This document shows, piece by piece, positions 11,448 through 20,318 of a stretch of DNA of 64,000 nucleotides. Location of the stretch: NCBI RefSeq assembly GCF_001641265.1, contig NW_020167522.1, positions 1,426,001-1,490,000 on the forward strand. Direction: 5' to 3'. The notes beneath the pieces were generated by a model. The model saw nothing but the letters and a program-made list of their open reading frames with translations, was not told the DNA's origin and did not search any database. Both the position numbers and the translations under genes were made by a program. Numbering within the stretch: position 1 is the first letter of the stretch; each line of letters starts with the position of its first letter. Source of the DNA: Pseudogymnoascus destructans. Its lineage: Eukaryota > Ascomycota > Leotiomycetes > Thelebolales > Thelebolaceae.

Positions 11448-11992
11448 ATTCAGACTATGCAATCTCAAAGCTTGATGTTCGACTTCGTACGCCAACACCA
11501 ACGCCTACGCCAACTCTACCTGTGATTTGGGAACCTAAAACTACGCACAATGTACTTGAGACACAATCTCAATCAACATACCTTAAAGACCGGATTATAC
11601 GACATCAGAATAGTTCACCAACTTTGCTTTTACGAAGCATTGATCAGGTTGCGAAAGGTGCAGCGAGTGCAATACACAAATTGACGTTATTACGAGAAGA
11701 AAACGCTGCACTTCGCAAAGCAAATGACTTACTTAGTCGACGTCGTCGTACGAAGAAACGTCGATTGCAAGAAGGGGGAGTACTTACTGTCGAAGCTGTC
11801 CAAGACTCAGAGGCTCAAAGAGAGGCTAATATACAATTACAAGCTGATTTGCAAGAAAGTAGGGGTCGTATGAAGCAAACTGAGCCGCAAAAACGTTGTT
11901 GTAGATGTTGCGGACAAATTGGTCACAACGTACGAACTTGTCCAAATATTGTAGATATATCTGATGATTCAAATGCCGAAGAGTTAGAATAG
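11448..11992 (+). pseudogene. Pogo/Fot1 transposase, C-terminal 180 residues
   Basis: From about 11448 the frame encodes ISKLDVRLRTPTPT.., HQNSSPT.., a heptad-like coiled coil, a basic stretch RRRRTKKRRLQEGG, and a zinc knuckle CCRCCGQIGHNVRTC ending DDSNAEELE. This parallels the C-terminal part of the transposase at 57298-57891 (KLRTPTPPS, ISRHQNSSPT, CGKCGETGHNARTC). The catalytic DDE half is absent on the left side of copia-A, so the retroelement marks the truncation point. The remaining frame has no stops. Confidence 0.9.
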
Positions 11993-12005
11993 TTTAATTA
12001 ATTAA

Positions 12006-12506
12006 GGGCAAAAGTTTTATATACCATGGTGATTCTTACTAAGCAGGAAACCACTCAACGCGCTCGGCGCGTTGCCTCCCTCCCTCGCGTTGCCTCCCTC
12101 GCGGTTGCTCCCCCTCGCCGTCGCCCTCCTCGCTGTCCCAGCTGACTCGCTAGCCGCTGCCCTCAGTGAGGCACTCGACGACTCTTCGGAAGCCCTCGTC
12201 GCGAGGCATCGGAAGTCCTGAGCTCGGCTCAGGCCCACGAGGATGGCTTCTCTTGGCGAGCTGACCGTTCCTATGAACGGTCAGCTCTACCTCGACCTAG
12301 ACGCCTGGTCGAGAGTCCTTGAGTCCTTAACGACTGGGCCGAATGAGGCCGTCGAAAGGAGCGACAGCGAGGGGGCGACGGCGAGGGGGCTACGGGAGGC
12401 TACGGGGGGGGAATTGGGGGGTTTTTACTGGTCGCAGGGGGTTTCATATTATGTAGGGTATATAAAACTTATCACGTCAAATGCAGGGTATATAAAACTT
12501 TTGCCC
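12006..12506. mobile_element. Foldback non-autonomous DNA element with 9-bp duplication
   Basis: Terminal inverted repeats GGGCAAAAGTTTTATATACC and GGTATATAAAACTTTTGCCC bound a 501-bp unit, flanked on both sides by ATTAATTAA (11997-12005 and 12507-12515). The GC-rich interior also folds on itself (CCCTCGCCGTCGCC near 12113 against GGCGACGGCGAGGG near 12373). No ORF is convincing. A 9-bp duplication is typical of Mutator-like elements, but the AT-rich target makes the length uncertain by a base. Confidence 0.75.
12258..12287. repeat. Perfect 13-bp inverted repeat inside the foldback element
   Basis: GAGCTGACCGTTC, a 4-base loop CTAT, then GAACGGTCAGCTC. It lies near the middle of the 501-bp element. 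Confidence 0.9.
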
Positions 12507-12515
12507 ATTAATTAA

Positions 12516-13653
12516 TTGTAAGATATTTTATGATTTCGTACGATGCCAAGGAATAATCGGCGGCGGTGAGCTTGTGTAGGCGACTCGCTTGTGAACTACG
12601 TTACCGAAACTGCTCCATGTTCCATTGCAGAGTTCGGTATGAGTAGACATGTGCTTGAGTACATTTATGCTCGAGTACAAATATACTCGTAATCTTCGTG
12701 ATTCTGATATACTCAGACATGTGCTAGAGACCACACCAGTAACAACACAGCAACCCACAAGACGAAGACGGGAAAATGAGAAGGTAGAGAGATAGAGGCT
12801 ATCTATTTTCTAAATCTACTTGGTTGCTTTACTATGCTATCACATTTTTATAACAGGTACGTTTATATTGAGAAGGTCACATGATAAGTATATTTATACC
12901 ACGGTCCAGTCTGGAGTGATGGACCTAAACCGACCCGTGGGCCCATAAAAGGTTATAATCTATACCAAATTTCCCATGTTGTAGGCGCCCAACCCGCACT
13001 ACCACCGAACACACCCGTCCCACGTTTCTACCTACCTGCCTGTCTGCCTACGTCAACCACCCAGTCTGCCTCGTGTTGGCGCTGCCTACCCCTCGTTGGC
13101 GCTACCCTCCCGATTCTGGTGTTGTTGGTGCCGTTCCCATCGCGGTCGGCGGTTGGGCCTGTGGCGCGGTTGGGGCGGGTAGCCGCGTTGGGTGTTAGAT
13201 CATGGTTGTAGTGGGCGGGGTAATATGGGGTTGCCAGAAATGAGGGGGGTGTTAAATGGAGAGTAAATGATTGTTTGCTTGTGAGAAAGCTTTGAATATG
13301 GCCAAGACTGGGGGTTACGACATCTTCTGGGTGTGATGTCGGTGGTTGGAGCTTCCCAGTTATCACAACCACCACAGGAAGTATCACGGTTTAGAAGGAA
13401 GTTACTACCACTGAGATAAAAGTCTCCATTTTCAAATATGGATGAGAAAATATCCATCATCGCCTAATCGAGGCACTCGAGAACGAACGTCTACACGTCT
13501 GGTATCTATCACCCGGCCCTGGAGTACTAAAACCGCACGACCACTAACCCCTCAGTCCTACAAAAAAGATCACATCCCAACGCCAGTCATTAATCCCCTA
13601 CACTCCCAAATCTTCGTAACCGCCAGCTCTGCGGCCAACACGCTTTAGGGCCC
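12516..13653. other. No gene seen
   Basis: 1.1 kb without a supportable gene. Short frames on both strands lack recognisable motifs and splice context. The right end is downstream of the GH16 gene and would contain its terminator. Confidence 0.5.
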
Positions 13654-15281
13654 CTAAAACGCACCCCCACCATACCCCCCATTCCCCCTCGGCCTCTGCG
13701 AATTCGAGATCCCCGACCTCCCCATGTTCTCCGCCGCCGCACTATTCCACGAGCCCTGCGTATTGCTCCTCGGCTGCGGCGCAAAATACTCCGTCGAGTT
13801 ATTTGGCGCCGCCGCCGGCACATACCCGCCCCCGCTCCCATTCCGCGAGTTCACCGAGTACCCCCCCGGCCCAGGCGAGCGGGGGTTGTCGAACTGCCCA
13901 CCGCCTGCGTAGCCGGGGGACGCGAGCGCGGGACTGCGCAATCCAGCTGCATCGCCGTAGGGCGCAGCGCCGGGGCGGAGAGAGCCAGTGGGTGATTTAA
14001 TAGACGCGCCTGCACCTTGATACACAGCTGGGACGGTAGGAATAGGCGGGTCCATCGAGCGATCGATGCCGGGCGACTTTACGACGCCACCACTAGCGAA
14101 TTCCTGGGCCGTCATACCACTGGGACCAAGCGCGTCGGGGCTGATACCTGCGGCCTTGAGTTCGATCTGGTAGGCCTCGTCTTCGCGGTCCATGGCTTCT
14201 TGTTTGGCGCGGAAGGCTTTGGCTTCGCGGCTGCCCTGGCGGCGCTTGCGGCAGCACGAGATGAGACAGGCGCCGGCGAGGAGGAAGGAGGCGCCGCCGG
14301 CGGAGGCGTAGATGGCAACTTTGGAGGAGGAGGGGAGGGCGTTGAATTTGTCGCTTATGGTGGGCTTTGGGGGGGGCTTGATGTCGAGGAGGAGGAGGCG
14401 CTGCGTGGAGTTGCCGCTGGGTGGGGTTAGGGGTTGCTTTGGTGGGTTATAAAGGGTGGGAAATGGACTTACGGGATGGATTGGATGCTCTCCCAGCTTC
14501 CGGTGAGGTCGCCGTACTTGTATGCTTTGGCGCCGGTGCCGAAATCTTCAATGTCGGCGCTCTTCACGTACATGTGGAAGGGCACCTGGTCGAAATTGGT
14601 CTCGCCGCCTGCCCACTCGATGACGCCCTTCGTGTTGCCAGGGTCGCCGCCTGCCCAGACGCCCAGTTTGACGGTCATAGGTGTCTGGGGGTAGTTCTTG
14701 CCATCGAGGGCATCTTTGTACATAAGAGTGCGGACTTTCTCAGTGTCGACGAAGAAGTCCAATTGTTTCGCGGTCCATAGAAGCGTGTAGTTGTGGAACT
14801 CGTCCATGGGCTTGTTGAGAGGGTGCCAGAAGGCCCTGTCGAATAATGTCTCGTTTCCCTTACCGAAGTAGTTCGATTGGACGTGGGTTTCGTTGCCACC
14901 GATTAATTCCCAGTCAATCTCATCGCGATCCTTGGAAAGCAAGACGATTCCCGAGACGATTCCCTTCCCACGGGCAGCCTTCATGTGGACTTCGACTCTG
15001 CCAAACATGATGGTGAACTGCGATACAAGCGTCGGCGCCTGCTTCCTTGCATTGATTGGGAGAAGAACGCCGTCTTTCTGATAGTCGGCGTTGCCTGCCT
15101 CCACATTCCAGGTAGAGCCGTTGGATTCCTGGGTGAAGTCGAAGTTGTATCTCATAGCCAGCGCAGGCTCTTCGGGACAATCCCCCTTCGTAGGATCGCA
15201 GGTTGTTGTGGTTTGGGCTGTCGCGAAGCCGAGGAGAGCGACGAGGGAGAGGCCTACGAGGCCACGTAGATTGGGTAACAT
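13654..15281 (-). CDS. GH16 cell-wall transglycosylase (Crh family) with membrane anchor
   Basis: Exons 15281-14473 and 14416-13654 (intron with GTAAGT donor and CTAACCCCACCCAG acceptor) give 523 residues. It opens with a signal peptide (MLPNLRGLVGLSLVALLGFATAQ). The GH16 domain covers about 40-265, with the catalytic DEIDWE motif (Glu121, Asp123, Glu125) and N-glycosylation sites. After a short linker comes one membrane segment (about 303-325, AIYASAGGASFLLAGACLIS), then a basic stop-transfer CCRKRRQ and a Gly/Ser/Pro/Asn-rich tail. The Crh family links chitin to beta-glucan at the outer face of the plasma membrane. Instead of the GPI signal of yeast Crh1/Utr2, this one has a transmembrane helix and a presumed cytoplasmic tail. 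It looks intact. Confidence 0.92.
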
Positions 15282-16022
15282 GGCGGATAGAGGGTGTGGT
15301 AATTGATCGGGGTGTAAATTCGGTCAATCGAGATAGATTATTGAGAAACGGTGTGAAAAAACGAGGGTATATTAAGAAAGCATGAGGTTCGAAACGGGTC
15401 CGAGGAGAGGGGTGCTGGGCAGTATCTGGGCGGTATCGAGTATGCTGGGAGTATGGTATGTTGGGATGACGCCAAACTCGGACCCCCAGGATTTATTTTG
15501 AGGGGGGAGGTGCGAGGGAGAGAATGGGGGCGTTGATGTTCCTGACGTATCCGAGATTAAGGGGACCTTTGACTGGCATTAAGTGACTTTTAGCGGTATT
15601 TTATGGGATTTACTGTAGTGGTATTTAGTGGTATTTACAGCGTCATTTCCGGCGTCATCTCATTTTTATATAAGCCTTCGATGTGGCCCAGAAATAAGGT
15701 GTTTACTGCCTGAAGTGACAGATGCTACAATGGGGATGCCCTGTACTATAACCTTGCCCTATTAACGACCGAAGGCACTAATATGGCAATTATACTCGTC
15801 AGTAACTGCGAATGTTCATTTCAATTATAGTTTGCTGTAACCACTACTGCCATCCACAGTCCCCCTTCGGACTTTTGAGTGGCACAAGTACTATTGCAAA
15901 CGTTAACACCCCGCGCGCCTTTCAAAACACCAGTAAATGCTCCGTCATAAAACCCACGCCAGCCGCCCTGGTGCCACCCTTCACGGCTTTGCCGAACCAT
16001 CCCAGCACCCAGAACATTGACC
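15282..16022. other. Upstream of GH16 and downstream of RTT109; no gene seen
   Basis: No supported gene. Short AGTGGTATTTA repeats occur near 15590-15640. A TATA-like TTTTTATATAAG is at about 15664. Confidence 0.5.
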
Positions 16023-17600
16023 TCAGGGGCCTGCACACGCTCCTCGGGCGTGTGCCTCGGCAGAGACTCCTCCATCATCGCCAGCTCGCCTCTTCTTCCT
16101 CACAAGCCCAACATTCAGCGTCGTGACCGTATCGCGACCCGGCAAGTTTCTCGCCTCAAAAGCTCGCGTACCGACAACTGTAGTCCCCCATCCAAGCGTC
16201 TCAACCGGAGAGCCTCCCAGGACCTCGCCGGTCCATCGTTTCGTGGCTTCGCATGCCAGGCCGAGATTCGCGAAGTCGAGAGATAAGAGGAGTTCGTGGA
16301 AGCGATGGTAGTCCTTCTCCTCGAGCACAACTTGCCCTCTGCTGTCGGCTGGCCATATGTAGTATAGCGTTCTCTCGGGCTTTGAAGGCCGATGGCCACT
16401 GTTATTTTCCTTGACTCGCGGTTTCCGGGGAACAATACGCCCAGACAGAGTGGGCGCCTTCTTCGCCTTTCGGCGTCTTGTACGGGATGGAGACCTAGTT
16501 TCGTCTTTGAGAGTTTCGTCAGTCTGATTCAGCTGCCTAGAGGGTCGTTGTGGTTTGACAGGACTATCATCTAGCTCCGTGAAACTGCTTGCAAAGCTCG
16601 CCTGACCCGTCAATGCCTGACTGCTAGCCGTATCTTCTGCTTCCGATGGAGGAGTGGGCGCAAAGACAACCCATATGAACCCCACAAGACGGCCGGCACT
16701 GCATTCCTGTCGGAAAGCCATCATTTCCCAAAACATATCCAAGTCCTTCACACTCTTCCACTGCCCATTATCCTTCCCCTGAGATCCAGAAAGCTCATCA
16801 TCCAACTCATCAAGAAATCTCGACTTCGGATCGTCTGGGAAGTGGGGAATCAGGCACCGAGGAGGCGCACCCGGGAACAGCGCAATCTCTCGTAGCGGGT
16901 GGCCAACCGTCCAAGTCTTCATTTCTCCGGGCTTTGGTGGTAGGAATGCCCTCGTCTCATATGTATCCAATCCCGGCACCGTCAAGTATCCATGAATGTT
17001 ATGCCACCCTCCGTCTTTCTCGTTGGCCAGTAACGGGTTCAGCACCCGGCACCACCACTTCACCAAGCCTCTGTCATCCAAGACATGCTTCCCTTTATTA
17101 TCAATGCTCCTCGCAAATAGATATTGATCCTGCGCCCGGGCGAACAGCGAAACGATAGTTTGGATGCCAGGCCTCCTGCGTCGCTCCACTAGGTATGACA
17201 AAAACGCCGAGCTGATCTCCTTGAGCGGTGACGGACTGCCTTTGGGCAGGTTCAGAAGGTGTAGGTATCCGCTGGAATCGGCTTTCGATACGAATAGCGT
17301 GGTGGAGTGCGCGGTCGAATAAATGAGGATCTCGATAGCGTAGACGAGCACTTCGCCGGGTGAACCTGAGGTGGCCTTGCCATTTGAATTTATCGACACC
17401 GACAGGAAATGACTCTCGCAGTATGTCCTGTTGGGTCGCTTTCCTTGGGGAGCACAGTAGATCGCTGAAGTGGACGTTGGTGGCGTGGATAGATGGTATA
17501 CCTTGAAGCTTGTGTCCTTTGGCAGAGTTTCACTCAGCAATTGTTCCAGCGACTTCCTCCCATTCTTCCCTCCAGCAAGTAAGCCATTAAGCGCCGCCAT
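16023..17600 (-). CDS. RTT109: Histone H3 lysine acetyltransferase Rtt109
   Basis: A single exon of 525 residues from ATG 17600. It has the Rtt109/p300-like fold signatures found throughout fungi: an N-terminal YHLSTPPT..CAPQGKRPNRTYCESHFLSVSI, the central RCLIPHFPDDPKSRFLDEL, and FWEMMAFRQECSAGRLVGFIWVVF. A basic low-complexity insertion (SRTRRRKAKK) and the C-terminal TLNVGLVRKKRR, likely nuclear localisation, follow. The enzyme acetylates H3 K56 (and K9/K27) with the chaperones Vps75 and Asf1 during DNA replication and repair. The last 15 residues after RKKRR are unlike the family. It faces MRPL15 head to head. Confidence 0.93.
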   Translation of the reverse strand: MAALNGLLAGGKNGRKSLEQLLSETLPKDTSFKVYHLSTPPTSTSAIYCAPQGKRPNRTYCESHFLSVSINSNGKATSGSPGEVLVYAIEILIYSTAHSTTLFVSKADSSGYLHLLNLPKGSPSPLKEISSAFLSYLVERRRRPGIQTIVSLFARAQDQYLFARSIDNKGKHVLDDRGLVKWWCRVLNPLLANEKDGGWHNIHGYLTVPGLDTYETRAFLPPKPGEMKTWTVGHPLREIALFPGAPPRCLIPHFPDDPKSRFLDELDDELSGSQGKDNGQWKSVKDLDMFWEMMAFRQECSAGRLVGFIWVVFAPTPPSEAEDTASSQALTGQASFASSFTELDDSPVKPQRPSRQLNQTDETLKDETRSPSRTRRRKAKKAPTLSGRIVPRKPRVKENNSGHRPSKPERTLYYIWPADSRGQVVLEEKDYHRFHELLLSLDFANLGLACEATKRWTGEVLGGSPVETLGWGTTVVGTRAFEARNLPGRDTVTTLNVGLVRKKRRAGDDGGVSAEAHARGACAGP

Positions 17601-17846
17601 AAGTATAGCAATAAACCAAAAATAACCTCATACTCCTAAGAAATGCTTGTGTTCTGCGGGCGCAGCAGCTGGAGCTCCTCGCCCAGATAAGGTTGCCCCA
17701 AATGACGCGCCCCGGTCGCCAGGTCCCAAAATCGCCTAGCGCTAATTCAAACTCCAGAATTTCGACAAACCACCAATTCAACACCCTCACCAACCAGGAA
17801 CGACCGCCCCAAACCAACAAAAGAGTGCGCCCCTTCCACCACAACA
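17601..17846. promoter_or_regulatory. Shared promoter region RTT109 / MRPL15
   Basis: 246 bp separate the two divergent start codons, so both promoters and 5' leaders must lie here. No clear TATA box is seen. Confidence 0.6.
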
Positions 17847-18748
17847 ATGGCCACCAAAGCGCCCCTCCGCTCCCTCCAGGCGATTGCCCAACGCCCTTCC
17901 CTCTGCAGCGCTTGCACGCCCCTCTCCTCCCTCGCGTCCCGGGTCGCCCCCGCACAAGCACAGAAGCTGTTCTCCACGAGCGCCGCGCGCGCGGAGGAGC
18001 TGAGCGAGAGGCCGCGATGGTCGTTTACGCCGGAGAAGATGAAGGCGCCGTTCCAGCCGCGTGTTAAGAACCCGCAGATGGCGTTTTCGGTTAATGAGGA
18101 TCCGGCGCTGTTGGATGCTATGTATACCAAGTTTTTGGGTGTGGGTGGGGAGAATGCGCTCACGGATGAGGTGAAGTGGCTTGCGGTTACGCATAAGAGC
18201 TTTGATCAGGGGAGGAGAGGGTTTAACGATAAGCTGGCTTTTTTGGGTATGTGATGTCTTGCATGGGACCGGTGGCGGTCTGCGTATGGGGGAATGGGGC
18301 TGACAATGATTACAGGGAAGAGGATTCTTGTGCTTCAGGGCACGACGGTGCTGCTTACGTCCCAGGCACCGCCTCCTCCATCGACAGATACTTATAACCG
18401 CGAACCCTTCAACCACCCATCCCTCGATGGCCTTGCCAAGGTCCAGGCAGTCGACCTTGGGGACGTGCTGTCCAAGCAGAGAGTAGGACAACTCGCGCGC
18501 TCATATGGCATCGACCAGGTCACAAGGTGGAAGCCGAGAAACGTATGTCCCTCATGATACCCCCCTATGGCCTCAAACAAGTCAAATCTAACTCTTAATA
18601 GCCGCTGAGACTAGGAGCATCCGGTGTCGATGTCGTCCTGACGACTTCCGTGTACGCTATAATCGGAGCACTGGCGTTACAGAAGGGCGGCGAATTCGCC
18701 GGCCAGGTCGCGAGAGAGAAGGTCCTGAAGCCCTTGAGTCTGTTGTAG
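17847..18748 (+). CDS. MRPL15: Mitochondrial large-subunit ribosomal protein, MRPL15/mL57 type (RNase III-like)
   Basis: Exons 17847-18246, 18316-18542 and 18602-18748 give 257 residues with consistent phases. The N-terminus is an Arg/Ser/Ala-rich mitochondrial presequence (about 1-45, ending near STSAARAEEL). The rest is an RNase III-like fold: LLDAMYTKFLGVG, WLAVTHKSFDQGRRGFNDKLAFLG, then GASGVDVVLTTSVYAIIGAL. The classical signature (ERLEFLGD) is degenerate (NDKLAFLGK), as expected for the catalytically dead mitoribosomal members. The family is yeast YmL15. It reads divergently from RTT109. Confidence 0.9.
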
Positions 18749-19006
18749 GCGAAGCGGTTGTGTATTATACATTTTATGAGCATTTATTGGCGTCTGGATG
18801 TTCGAGTATTGTAAATTAGAATATAGATATTGAATGTTCAAAAGATTTAGTTTGACTCTGGATAATGGGGAGAATCATCAAACGGGACACTATATTTAAC
18901 TTTTTGCTCTATATTTGCGCTAGAAGAGCGTCATTTTTATACCATAAACGCCTTCGCTATGCCCCTTTTATAACTATATGCAATAACTTCAAATCTCGTA
19001 CGGCCA

Positions 19007-19969
19007 TCAGCGCGCTTCACAAGCCCCGATAACCTGTGCTGTAATATCCTTAAAGATTGGGGATAGCGAGCATTTGGGGTACTTCGCAACCAGCTGCCCA
19101 GACTCTTCAGTCCCACCATTTGTTGGTTGCCCATCTGCGCTCTCCATTGCCTGGCCATTAATCGACGTGCCCGCTGGGTACGAAGGTGTCCTGCCCGCCT
19201 CCACCAGCATGACAAACTGGGGGTCTATCGGAACGCTTCCGAGGAATTTAACTCCAAACTCCTCCGCCATCACCGCGCCGCCCCCAGAGCTGAACACATT
19301 TGTGCATTCCGAGCAACTGGGACACACAAATCCGCTCATATTCTCCACCACGCCAATCACGTTGATAGCCGTCTTGACGCAGAAGTTCAGCTCCTTCTTC
19401 ACATCCGCTGTAGCCACAGCTTGTGGGGTCGTGACAACAACAGCCCCCTTGACTTGTCCAGGCGCTGCATTCTTCAGCAGTGTTTCCGCCAAGCTTATGT
19501 GCTCATCTGAAGTGCCCGGTGGCGTGTCAATCAAGAGGTAGTCAACCTCGCCCCAAAGCACATCGCTCAAGAACTGACGCACCATAGCCGTCTTCTTCGG
19601 CCCTCTCCATACCACCGCATCACCTCTTTCTCTGAGTAGGAAGCCCAAGCTCATACATCGCAGCTCCCCGATGCCGGCTTCAGGGTCCGCGGCGTGGACT
19701 GGGACTGGTACCCATCCGCCTGGGGCTTGTGTGACTTTCGCGGACTCGATGCCGAAGAGGCGGGGTATAGATGGGCCGGTGAGATCGATGTCTAAGACTC
19801 CGACAGAGTATCCGGCGAGGGAGAGGGAGAGCGCAAGTTGGGTTGTGATCGAGGATTTGCCGACCCCTCCTTTGCCTGAGAGGACCTGTAACACAACAGA
19901 TTAGTGGGGTTCCTGGTGGTGATGAATGTAACTTACAAGGACAATATTTTTTATCTTGTCTAGAGACAT
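19007..19969 (-). CDS. CFD1: Cytosolic Fe-S cluster assembly scaffold ATPase Cfd1
   Basis: Exon 1 (19969-19937) encodes MSLDKIKNIVL and exon 2 (19885-19007) continues VLSGKGGVGKSSITTQLALSL, so the P-loop is split from the start by a 51-bp intron. The total is 303 residues. The Mrp/NBP35-type P-loop (GKGGVGKS, about 15-22), the switch region DTPPGTSDEH and the CPSC motif (FVCPSCSECTNVFSSGGG) that holds the bridging 4Fe-4S cluster are all present. The N-terminal four-cysteine cluster of Nbp35 is absent, which identifies Cfd1. With Nbp35 it builds clusters for cytosolic and nuclear proteins. A low-complexity insert (ESADGQPTNGGTEES) lies near the C-terminus. Confidence 0.94.
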
Positions 19970-20318
19970 TGTGTATTATACCGCTGTCTCGCCAGAAATC
20001 CTCTGTTATATACTTTGATGTCTAGTCATATCATTGTGATCCATAGAAATAAATTCAGAGACCCTGGGGTTTATGTTATCGATACCTTGCTACAGATTAG
20101 CAAGCAACGCCCGTGGCCCCACCCGATCGGCACCACGTTTTTGCGGCTTCCGGATGTTCCGAAGCAGCACCCCTGCATCATCGACGTAGGTAGACGCGCA
20201 TCTCACGCCGGCCCCAAATTTCGAATCCAGGTAACTGCCAGGCGCTGTGGTTTTGCCATCCGAGCAACAATTCGCAAGCTCGGGACACGATGAAAGTCGC
20301 GCTTACCTTCGAGCCGCA
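19970..20318. promoter_or_regulatory. Shared promoter region CFD1 / 20319 gene
   Basis: 349 bp between divergent start codons. No gene or clear core element is recognised. Confidence 0.55.

Noticed and set aside
12243..12515. 90-codon frame inside the foldback element
   Set aside because: No similarity or splice context, and it overlaps the terminal repeat.
14017..14430. Plus-strand 137-codon frame opposite the GH16 gene
   Set aside because: It is the complement of the GH16 C-terminal coding region and intron; composition is explained by the real gene.
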